DNA from: Phaseolus vulgaris
Taxonomy: Eukaryota > Streptophyta > Magnoliopsida > Fabales > Fabaceae
NCBI RefSeq assembly: GCF_000499845.2
Contig: NC_023749.2
Span: forward strand, 32,234,041-32,298,040
Length of the DNA: 64,000 bases
Direction: 5' to 3'
In this document: piece by piece, positions 18,839 through 29,700 of the stretch
How positions within the stretch are numbered: the first letter of the stretch is position 1
Layout: the number at the start of each line of letters is the position of its first letter
Translations under genes and position numbers: made by a program
The notes under the pieces: generated by a model
Databases searched by the model: none
What the model saw: the letters and a program-made list of their open reading frames with translations, nothing else
What the model was told of the DNA's origin: nothing

Positions 18839-19885
18839 CATATGTGTAGATTATTTTGAAACAAATAAAAGTAGTTTATTTTGAAATACTAATCAAAGTA
18901 GTTGAAATAAGTTAAAAATTACCAAAAAGTTAATTTTGTCAAAATATATGAAATAATTTTCAAAATTTTATCTGTCAATTTCATTTATAATCTAGATGAA
19001 ATATTTTATGAAACATATAAAAAAAATAACTTAACTCTTGAAGACAGATTGAAATTTTTGAAAGATCTTCGCGAGACATTATTAAGGAAATGATATCATC
19101 CACTAATTTAAAAATAAATTTAAAACACTTTCACAAACAATCCACTAAGAAAAAGAGAGCTTTGTACAAATGTAACAGATGAAAAACACTTACTAGTTCA
19201 ATCAATATGAGTTACATTCAATTCTTCTTTTAATAACACTTTTCAATATAATTAAATTGATTACACAAGTATTCCTAATAATTTTGGCTTATGACAAATA
19301 AAAAAAAAGTTATTTTTAATTGTGCATTTTATAATCCACTCGAGATAAAGAACATAGTTCTTCTTTAACACTTACTTATGACTTTTAACTAATATTCTAT
19401 TAGTGTTAAGTACAACAAATAAAAATGTTGTTAAAATATTAAAAAAAACTTTCAAAGGCAAGATATGCATATAAACATTTTTTATTAATATAAATTTACA
19501 AAGTATAATACTTATAAAGATAACACACTTTTGTTTTCATTTATAAGATGATATAATGATTTGAAACTTATTAACTTAAGAAGCAAAAGACACATGAAAT
19601 CATGTTGTAGGTCTTTGTTGATCGATTATGCAAACTCTTATTTATAAACATCTTAAATAAGATCATTGAAACTCATGATGATCTTTTGTTTAGGTATCAA
19701 AACTGTAGCAAAGTTTGATAATCTTTTATTTAACATTGATATTTGTTCCTCTAAACTTGCTATGTTTAAAATATCTTTTATAGTGAATTTTTTTTTTTTA
19801 TATTGACAACGCTAAACTTTGCATAAAATAATAGAAAATTAATCTTTATGTAAAAAAAATTATAAAGATGTAAGGCAATTTGTGA
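18839..19885. other. AT-rich sequence, nothing recognised
   Basis: About 1 kb of AT-rich DNA between Gypsy-1 and the next Tat fragment. It has no convincing open frame, RNA gene or known repeat. It is the continuation of 7148-7378 across the Gypsy-1 insertion. Confidence 0.6.
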
Positions 19886-19888
19886 TGA

Positions 19889-20966
19889 TTAAGCAGCATC
19901 TTGCTTGAAGGAATTAGGAGCCCTGATGAGATCTTCTCTTTTTCGGGTCAGCTCCTTCTTCAGCTCGTCAACTTCAATCAAAAGCTTGTTGTTCTCTTCA
20001 ACTAAGCTTGATGCCTTTTGGGTTTTCTCTGCTCTGAGCCGCTTGACTTCTTGGTGCAGACCACTAAAGCGTTTGATCTCAGTCTGGAGGCGTTCTACCT
20101 CCTTGTGGAGCTCCATGTTCTCTTTAACCCTTTGGTCCTCGACAACTTTTCGATCTTTTGCCTTAGCATTAACCAGGGAAGCCATGGCAAATGCCTGTCC
20201 AAATAGCTTCAAGGTATCATGGCGCAGGTGATCTTCGTCATGAACCTTGAGCCTAGCTCTGTCTTCGTTGGGCAAGAAGAACGCTTCACCATGGGTTGGG
20301 ACATCGAAATCAGGATCCCACAAGCTCTTTCCCCTCGAGCTCTCGGCTTCTCACTCTTGAATGGTGATGACCTCTTGGTGAGGTGCTCGGTCATCTAAAT
20401 GTGAATGCTCGGTAGGGGGAATGGTCGCTTTTCTCTTCCTTTTAAAGACGAGCCCTGAAATGGTCTGCTCGTTCGGGTCAGTTAGAGTCTGGGCTATTAG
20501 AGCAAGAGCTTTCCTTTTTTGTGCCAAAGACTCCTTAGGCAGGCTAGCAGCTGCCCTCATCTTCCTAGTGAGCTCAACTAGCTCTGTCTTGCTGATGTTG
20601 GAAAGAATTTTTTCTGCAAAAACGAATAAATGATTAGTGGCAATGATATAAATGTTTTCGTCAAAGGTAGGAAAGGAGGAGTATCGGTGTAGGCTTTCAA
20701 CGCACTGGGAAGGTATTCTTTGGTCAAAAGAAAGGAGGTATCAAAGACGACTTTCAAGCTTGTCAAAAACTCGCAAATTCCTTGATCCTTTCAAGACAAA
20801 TCTTCGAAGCGCCGAGCACTCTGGAATCTAGGCTTGGGCGTCCAATACAAGGGAAGTTTGTCCAGTAGGGACGAATCTCTTGTTGAAGCTCGAATCTTAA
20901 GAAATCGGCCTTTAAAGTTTTTATAGGACGACTGGAAGAGGGTAAGTTAACCTCTACCAGGGGCAC
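19889..20966 (-). pseudogene. Antisense ORF remnant, third copy
   Basis: Minus strand. 20966-20763 and 20766-20578 match the C-terminal part of the 'gypsy type transposon' exon (ending FDTSFLLTKEYLPSALKAY). 20560-20351 and 20323-19889 match the second exon (TELVELTRKMR, then a heptad-rich coiled coil with ENMELHKEVERLQTEIK). An interval at 20684-20614 sits at the same phase-1 intron position as in the complete elements. Its acceptor (tttttgcag|AA) is intact, but the donor reads AT instead of GT. Several frame breaks and truncation at the 3' end make it a pseudogene. Confidence 0.75.
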
Positions 20967-22458
20967 ACTTTAGGGAAATCCACAATTGGCAGCCCGAGTG
21001 CTTGGCCTAAAAAAAATACAAGAAGACTTCCACAGTTGGCGAGATGTCAAGCTGTGAACATAGGATTATGAAAACTCGGATAATTGCCCAGCTTTACTTA
21101 ACTCGGTCAACAGTTCCTTTTCAAAAATGGACATGGGTAAATGAAGAAGGACCCTTTTAAAGAAAGTGGCCTAAAAGAAGCAAAAGGGACCATCAGGGTC
21201 CGATGACTCATCACAACATATCAGTTCCCCTTCCTTACACTATTGTTTTAACGAAACCCTCATGTTTTTTTACTCAGAACACACCCACCTTCCCTTAACT
21301 CTCTAATACGAAAACGGGTGGTAAATAAGAGGTTTCTTTTAGGAGATCTTTCTTAGCCTAAGGGTATGTGGAACTATAATCCATTGTCAATGTAACTAAA
21401 GCATAAAACAAAGACAAAATAACGAATGAAATTCAGAACAGGGCAGAGTGAATCGAATCGGCGTAAGCTAAGATACTATTCTCAAAATGAAACCAATAAA
21501 GCAAATAACAACCATCAGTGAAGATAAGTGGACAGACCATACCTGATTTTCCAGTGAGTAGTGGTGGTGTGTGGTGGCGCAAAAGAGAAAATGAGAAGTT
21601 TTAGGAGAAAGCTCAAGCAGTGGTGAGTAGCGTGAGAGTGAAGAGTGTGAGAACAAAATGAGGGTATTTTGAAAAATGAAGAAGTTGAAACGGTAGGATT
21701 TTCCTACCGTTGATGCAGACGCCAAGTGGACCCCCAGATTTAGTACGTGGGACATCTTATCAGGAAATGCTTCGGTGACCATGCCCTACCTACCCCTGAG
21801 AAAACGTCATGTCAGTCGCCAGTACTGGAGAGCCTCTTCACCTTGTCAAGCTCGGCTCGAGCATGGGGGGCTTGTGTACTGGTCGGACGAGCTCGGGTCC
21901 TTGGCCCAAGCACTGAAGTGTAAGCTCAGTTAGATAAGTTATACCCAGCTCGGCCTAGGGCAGGGATGGGCCCAACGACATGTTATGAGGTCGGGCCAGG
22001 TGTTTGATAGTTTATACAAAGAAGATACTTAAAGTAAAAATAACATAAGGAATAGTTGAATTCGTTAAAGCATATATATTTTAAATACAAATAAAAGTTG
22101 TTGGGAATGATGTGGCATAGCACCCGAAAATAAAGGTGAACATTAACAGAATGTTTTATGGTTGAGATTATATTCTTGTTGTTGAAATTATTTTCTTGTT
22201 GAAACAATATTCTGGTTGATGAAAGTCGTTGAAGGAATGTCTATAAAAGGGGTTTAAGACCCCGAGTAAAGGTAAGTTTTTATGAAACCTATACTGATAC
22301 AAAATTATAGTTTGAATACTCTCAATGACTTGATTGTCGAAGTGTGATCAACAGGTGGAGCCCCCTTTGTCCCAAAGCGTCTTGGTTCAACACCTCAGCA
22401 AGAACACTTCAGCTAGGAGCTCACTTCTGAGTCTGACCGAGGTCAGTTGGCAAGAATA
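19892..22458 (+). mobile_element. Tat-lineage Gypsy element, only the 3' end (antisense ORF + PPT + LTR)
   Basis: Consists of an antisense coiled-coil/'gypsy type transposon' ORF (20966-19892), its leader (to about 21780), a polypurine tract (catggggggcttg ending 21874) and one LTR (21875-22458). gag-pol and a 5' LTR are absent. The left breakpoint lies inside the antisense ORF: its coiled coil stops at FKQDAA, where the complete elements continue into a ...F..GF..ALEQ segment. So it is a truncated copy rather than a compact element. Confidence 0.8.
21875..22458 (+). repeat. Tat LTR (3' LTR of the truncated element)
   Basis: Starts TGTACTGG just after the PPT and ends at ...caagaata, aligned with ...caagaaca at the end of the related LTR 39835-40598. 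It has a TATA box (tctataaaagg, about 22238) and the Tat-shared block tgacttgattgtcgaagtg (22326-22344) about 86 bp downstream. No matching 5' LTR in the window. Confidence 0.7.
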
Positions 22459-23781
22459 GATTATATAAAAGATTATTAAAATAATAATAAAGACATTATA
22501 TAGTTGTCATCTTTTGAATGTTGGAGAAGGGGTATTGTCAACCCCTAATATACAATTGATCCACATAACTTAGAGCATTAGAGTTTAAGTCAATAGAAAT
22601 GTTTATATACTAACTTTTTTTTATATCATCATATAATTCGCAATATTCTACGATTAATATTTTTATTACGGGAAGATAATTTGGATAAAGCAATTAATTA
22701 AAACTACGTAGTATTAAGAAAATTGATCACTACAAGAAAATTTGGTATTATATATAACACAAATTCGTATGCAAGAGATCAAATTCATATGTAAAACATA
22801 GTTACATACAAATTATATATATAAAAAAATCCATATATAAAACGATCATAATTGTTATTTTTTTTACATAATTGTGTGATGTATATACATATGGATTAAA
22901 ATTCGTATGTAATATTCAGTTTCAAGTTTTCCCAAAACCAACTTTATCAAGTTGACATATATATTCAAAATCATGAAAATAAAATATTTTTTAAACTGTA
23001 AGAGATCATAATAAATAACAATAAATGTAAAAAAGTTTAATATAAATTTATCAATGTAATATTATAAATATTACATTTAATAAAACAACATTCAAATACA
23101 ATACAAAGTCTATTAATATCTATATTACTAAAATGGATACTCACCCATAATATTATTCAATTATAAAATATTATATAGGTAATAAATTTGTTGGCTTCTA
23201 TAATAATTACTTCAAAAATAACATTTAGGATTAAATACAAATATAAAATTATTTCATAATATCAATGCGTTACCATGAATCTACAATTTTATTTAACAAA
23301 CATAATATCTCAATTTTATGATAAATACAATTTTTATACTTACTAAAACTACAGAAAGACATGATTGTCTAACATTTAGGTATTCAATTCACGTAATATA
23401 AAATTGGAAAATAATTGAGTTTCAAACACTTAAGAATGATTAAGAAGATTGTCTCATACTAATTTCCTACAAATACAAATTGGAGAATAATCCAATAGGT
23501 TTTTCTTTTCTTTCAATATTTTTAGAATTATTGCACATCATAGGCCAAATATAAGCATATTATCTAAAGAAATCCAAACACACTAAATTGACCGCCGTCA
23601 TTACTTAAGAAAATAATACCATCATAAATAAACTCTTTCATCCGATCTGCTACTTAAATTGTTCTAAATAACAAAAATGATGCAATGGTTTTAAATAGAA
23701 ATGGAAATAAATTTATTTTACTTCTGAGAAGACTTCTCTCCACCTAAGACAAAAATTTGTTGACTTGGTAAATTTGATAAT
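22459..23781. other. AT-rich region downstream of the aminotransferase gene
   Basis: No protein gene. It contains the CACTA-type terminus at 22728 and, next to the gene, the presumed 3' UTR of the minus-strand aminotransferase (below 23782). No polyadenylation site was assigned with confidence. Confidence 0.55.
22728..22925 (+). mobile_element. CACTA-type terminus with subterminal repeats
   Basis: CACTACAAGAAAA (22728-22740) is a canonical plant CACTA terminal inverted repeat. It is followed by several related short motifs on both strands (aaattcgtatg 22761, aaattcatatg 22781, gttacatacaaatt 22801, attcgtatgtaa 22901), like CACTA subterminal repeats. The opposite end (TTTTCTTGTAGTG) was not seen in the window, so the extent is unknown. 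Confidence 0.55.
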
Positions 23782-26700
23782 TTAGGAAGATTTTGTAACC
23801 TCATGGATAGCGTCAGCAACATATCCGACATTGCCCGTATTAAGACCAGCCATACTGTAATAATCACACATATATAAAATGTAAGAAAATAGTGAATCTC
23901 AAAATGTAAATAAAATGTTAGTGTAAAAAGCCTGTAAATTGGGTGTATAATTAATTACCTGATACGACCGTTACGGGTCATGTAAATATGAAACTTGTTT
24001 GTCATAACATCAACCTGTTCAGGTGTCAATCCACTGTAGCAGAACATACCAATCTACATAAATAAAAAAATAAGTGTGAGAAACCATTTTGTAGTACTTG
24101 GGATATAATGATGTTAAATTTCAATTCAAAATCCTCACTGAGCTATCTATCCCTCTGTCTTATGATACTTGGTCGCAATAAAAACGAATTAAAAAATAGA
24201 AAACCTTAGATTGCTAAAATAAGCAAAAAGAAAAAAGGACGAAGTGGCTGAAACAGTGATTCTCTCAGAAGTTGAGATTGATAAAATTTGCTCCTAGATT
24301 CTCTCCAAGAAGTCTTGGAATCTTTGCCTAGACAAAACCATGAAGCTAACAAAAACCTAAGCTTGGGTCAGGATCCATGGATAACCGCTTGATTATTGGC
24401 AGCCAAAAGCTATCTTCTCTATTGCCAGAAGAATTGGTACACCTTTGGCTTTAGATGATTGTACAATGCAAAAGACTAGGGGTTTCTTTGCAAGAGTTCT
24501 CATTGATTTAGACTTGCTGCGCAAACTTCCTAACCAAATTTTGATTGAAAAATCGGGATATGCTTTCATCACTGACATTGAATATGAAAGACTCCCCCTC
24601 TTTTGTTCTCATTGAAGGATGATTGGTCATAAATCGAGTGCTACCAATCAGCTGAATCACGTCAGCCAAAAAACAAAACCTTCCGCAGAAAACAAAGGCA
24701 TGGATCAGGTGTATGTCCCTTAAGAACCTTTGGTTCATGCTCCTCCCTCGCAGGGTACATTCTTCCAATAACTCCAAATCCTCTTAAATACCTGAAATAC
24801 ATTAAATGAGGTTATGCAGAAAGCCCCTTCAGCAGGAAAAGATTCTGCCCTTGCAGGTATAGTTGGAATTGGCTTTGATCCTCTCCCTACGGATGAAAAT
24901 GATGGGGAGGATGATATCTTTCCAGATATGCCTTCCCTTGAAAGTATTCATGAAATGAATGTCTCTAGTAGGCAAAACAATGAGCAACACAATCTTCAAC
25001 GGGCCCTGCAAGGCTCCCCTTCTTAAGTTAGTATTCTCTTAATGCAACGGTTGTCCCTTCAACATCTGGTGCACAGGTTCCTTCTCAACCCTCTTTGATT
25101 CTACACAATAACTTTTCCTCTCTTGTTGAGATCAATAAGGATGACCTACGAAAAGGCTTGGAAGAAACTGAGGAAAAGGCTCTCGATGACTCTTTTTTGA
25201 AGGAAAGCAAGTTGGTCTCTAAATTTTCGCTGACCAAGTAGTTGAGGATGAGGAATCTGCGAGTGAGAATGAGGATGATGTTGTGCAGACAGCAAGAAGA
25301 TCAGGTCATCCTCCCAAGGCTGGAAACAAAGGTAGTAAAAAACCACCAAGGTTGTTCAAGCAAAAAGAAAAGGATGAAGGTAACCTGCTTTTTGGAATGT
25401 TAGGGGGGCTGGCTAATCACATAGTGGATATGTTGTGTAGTTTGTTAAAGGAGCATCATCCTCCTTTATTAGTCTTTATAGCTGAGCCTATGATGGCTTG
25501 CTCAGACTCTATGAACTCTTTCTCCATAGACCTTAACCTTTATATAGTTGCTCAATCTCAGATCATTAACTAGGTGGCTATGTTGTGGTGTCTTGTTGCT
25601 CCCAATTTAGTCCACAACTTCTCTATTAATTCCCAGTTTATTTTTGTTTCCTGTCAAATGTAGGGAATTTTTTTAATTTTGCAGGATTTTATGGAGCAAA
25701 TTTCTATACTACTAGCATAGATTTGTGGAGGGATCTAAGTTCTCTCAAAGGTCCTTGGTGCCTTCTTGGAGACTTCAATGTTGTTCTCTTGGTTAAAGAC
25801 TATAAAGGTGGGATTTCTCCTAACCAAGTTTATTGTAATGAATTCTTGGATTGGATTAACGGTAACAATCTTTTGAACATGTCTTTCTCTGGCTCTTGTT
25901 TTACCTGAACCAATGGACGAAAAGGTTAGCACAAGATTGATAGGAAACTTGACCGAGCCTTCTGCGATGTTGATTGTCTTGACGAATGGCCTTCATGCAA
26001 GTACCAAGTTTTAGTCAAAAATCGTCCTGATCATTCTCTTATCCTTGCCAGCCTCTCTCTCTCTCTGTCTCTGTCGGGAAGCAAAAATATGTCTCTTTCA
26101 GGTTTTTTAAAATGTGGTTGCAAAATTCCTCTTGTATGGAGCTTATTAAGAAGTTTTGGGTTGAACTTGTAAATGAATGTCCTATGCTTATTCTTCAACA
26201 TAAACTCCAGAGTTTGAAAGTTGAGCTCAAAGGCTGGAACAAGTTTGAAATTGGCAATATTCAGACTATGGTGGCTCACGAACAACAATGCCATTTAGAT
26301 ATTTAGAAGAAATTGGATTCTGCTTCCATCCAGGATAAAGAAGTTTTTATTTCTCACGAAAGACTTGCTAAAGAAGATTTAGATCAAGCTCTATACTGTC
26401 AACATCTTTTCTTGAAAGAGAAAGCTCGGATAATATGGTTCAAAGATGGAGATAGAAACATTGTCTTCTATCACACTATGACCAACGCAAAATTAACACT
26501 AGTGGTGTTCATAGGCTCAGGGTTGATGATATAATTCTTGAAGATCCTAAGCTCATAGAGGAGCACATTCTGGTTTTTTTGTAAAGATCTCTATTTTGAT
26601 TCTTGTACTAATTCTCTTTCTAGAGGGAGTATGGAAGCTTTTGTAATTTATAATTAAGTACATTCCTGCTATTGTTCTGATGCTGACAATATTATGCTTA

Positions 26701-29700
26701 CCAAATGTCCTGATGAGCCTGAGATTAAAACTGTTGTTCTTAACCTTAATGCTAACAGTTCTCCTGGTCTTAATGGTGTCTTCTATCATTCCTGTAGGGA
26801 TATTATAGGTAATGATGTTTGCAACACTGTTCGTCAGTTCTTTATGCAGAATTGGATTTTACCTTGGATGAATAACAATGTGGTTTCCCTCATTTCTAAA
26901 GTTCATGGTGCCGATTCTATAAAAGATTTCAGACCTATTGTTGTGGCTAATTTCAGGTTTAAAATTATTTCTAAAATTCTAGCTGATTGGCTTGTTATTG
27001 CCTCAGGGATTATTTCTCCAAATTAGTATGATTGTATTACATCTGAAGCTATCAATCTGCTCTCCAAAAAATCTAGTGGTGGTAATGTGGCCTACAAAAT
27101 TGACACTCACAAGGTCTTTGATACTCTGAATTTGACCTTTTCACTGCACAGGTCTTGAGGCATTTTGGTTTTCACCATTCTTTCACATTTTGGATTCATG
27201 TTATTCTGCAATTTGTCATGCTCTCTATCCAGGTAAATGGGAATTTGGTTTGTTACTTTCCTTGTAGTAGAGGTGTGAGGCAACAAGATATGTCTCCTTT
27301 ACTTTTATGTTTGGCTGAGGAAGTTTTGTGTAGAGGCCTTTCTAGAATTATTGCAGATAAGAAGATGCTTAATAAGGCTGGTCCTGAAGGTTATTCTGTT
27401 TCCTCACATATTTTATATGCTGATGACATTTTTGTGTTTTTTTTGCAGGACTGACAACAAAACTCTCAATAATTTGAAGTTATTTCTTAATGAATCTGGT
27501 TCTTTCTGAGGTCAGTTTATTAATCCCTCTAAAAGTAACTTTTATTCTGCTGACAATTCTGCTCGCTTCATTAGGGCAGTTAAAAGTTCCCTTAGTTGCA
27601 ATCAAGGCTCTCTACCTTTCAATTACTTGGGAGTTCCTATCTTTGTGGGAGTTCCTAAATCTAGGTTCCTTCAACCTTTGACTGATAAAATCAAGTTGAA
27701 ACTTGTGACTTTAAGTATGATGGGCAAAATCCAGCTTGTTGATATTGTTGTCATTGGCTTTATTTCTTATAGCTTTAATGTCTATAATCTTCTTTGATCA
27801 AGCAAGTTGAAAAATGGATAAGAAACTTCATCTGGACTGGAGACATTATGAAGAAAAGTATCACTACGGTTAGTTGGGCTAAATTATGTACCACTATAAA
27901 CTGAAGGAGGCCTTAATGGATACAGATTAATAATGACAGTGCTTTTAGGGGTTCTCCTGGTTTTGCATCATGTGTTGGGATCTTTAAAGGCAGTATGAGT
28001 GAGTTTATGAGTGAGTTTGTTGGAGGTTTCTCTTATTTTCTTGGAATTCATTCTTCTTTGCTTTCTGAGTTCATGGGAGTTATTTTTGCTCTTGAAGAAG
28101 CGACTTATAGCTTATTGTGGTTAGGGTGAGATTCCTCTTTGGTATGTTCTACCTTATAGCTTATTGTGGTTACATGGATCATTTGAGATCATATGGGTGA
28201 GTTTGTAGGAGGTTTCTCTGCTTTTTTTGGTATTCAGTCTTCTTTAGTTGTTGAGTTCATGATGGGAGTTATTTTTGCTCTTGAAGAAGCTCAAAAGGCG
28301 AGTTATAGCTTCTTGTGGTTAGAGTGTGATTGCTCCTTGGTATATTCTACCTTCTATGCTAGGACTCAAGTGCCTTGGATTATTAGGAATAGATGGAATA
28401 AATATCTTAATTTATGCTTTCTTCATAGGCAGAATTTTGTTAGGTATAGAAGTCTGCTTCCTAGTATTCTCTTGGATTTTTTTCATAATACGTATAAGCT
28501 TCTTATGTTTCGCTTAGCTTAAGTGTTTGTTTTCTTTCATATGGGTATTGGTCTAGTTACCCATATTTGATGGCAGATTATAGTTGAAATCTGGGGTATT
28601 AACTTAGCTAAGATGTCCCATTCCATTGTGATGCCTAGCATGAAGATTTTTATAAAAAGAAAAAAAAAAAGTGGTTGAAACAGGGGAGCATTAAACAAAT
28701 ACAATGAACCTGATTGGTTATGTGCTGCCAGGGCAAAGGAGAATTCCTCTTTTCCAAGTTCTCTCGTAGTGTGGTCCTCATTCCAATGATGCGATCTGCC
28801 ATAACCTGTAAACATAATATCTATATAAGTCCAATTTCAATCTAATAGCACAACATCTTTATGCTCGTAAATTTGTATTGACGATTTATTAAAATGTAAT
28901 GATATATTGTCCTTTCAAAATACAATTTGAAATATATTAGCATTGAATAGTGTTAACAAAACCTAGTGACGACGACAAAAAAAATCCTAACATCTTGTTA
29001 AAAAACACGACTTCATTTCTTTATTATATGTTTGTAATTGTATGATATGACACAAAAGAGCTTCTAGGATTGGATGAATGTAGCATCTAGCCGTGACAAT
29101 GGGACCAAATAGGGCCAAAAAAACTTAGACAACCCAGCTTATGACGTACCCAAAATGGCAAGTTGACAAATATAAAAATATTTTCCAAATCGTCTTAAAT
29201 TCATACCCAGAAGTGCGCTCTTAAGAAATAATATCTCTTTACCTTGACTTCGTTAAGCCATAACTTCTTCAACTCAGGATCTCCAAGGACAGTTGAAACT
29301 ATAAGCGCTCCATGGAGAGGTGGGTTACTGTACATGGGTCTAGCAATCAGCTGTAACTGACTTTTCACAATCACAGCTTGTTTCTCATCTTCACAGAGCA
29401 CACTGTAGCGAACTTAAAACTGTGAGCACATTTCTTTGCAGAACTAATTCACATTTCATAGCCAGGACATAAATTTTGTAAAGCTGCCCAAGGTCCAAGA
29501 TGACATATTATAGAAAATGTCCAAGATTCATCCTTCAAAACATTTAAAATGTCCAAGTTGTCGTATTTTATTATTTGCTTTAACTTTAGTCAAGTTGAAA
29601 GACACAATTTTTCAGATAAATGGTGTTATGCTACCCACGTGTTATGGTATTCATGGATTGTTTACAATCAGAGAGTAAACACGGGTCTAAGTAACTATTC

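Larger units (their letters stand above)
24257..28668 (+). mobile_element. L1-type LINE inserted in intron 8 of the aminotransferase gene
   Basis: 4.4-kb non-LTR retrotransposon, antisense to the host gene, ending in an A-rich tail (28658-28670). It is flanked by 15-bp target duplications AAGTGGCTGAAACAG (24242-24256) and AAGTGGTTGAAACAG (28669-28683), one mismatch. In order: ORF1-like DUF4283/zinc-knuckle remnant (about 24410-24680), apurinic endonuclease pieces (about 25380-25570 and 25720-25910), reverse transcriptase (about 26690-27450) and an RNase H-like tail (about 28009-28522). All frames are broken. The 5' end is set by the TSD and is close to full length for a plant L1. Confidence 0.9.

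Noticed and set aside
25146..25349. Minus-strand frame within the LINE as a separate gene
   Set aside because: It overlaps the ORF1-endonuclease linker of the LINE on the opposite strand and shows no domain.
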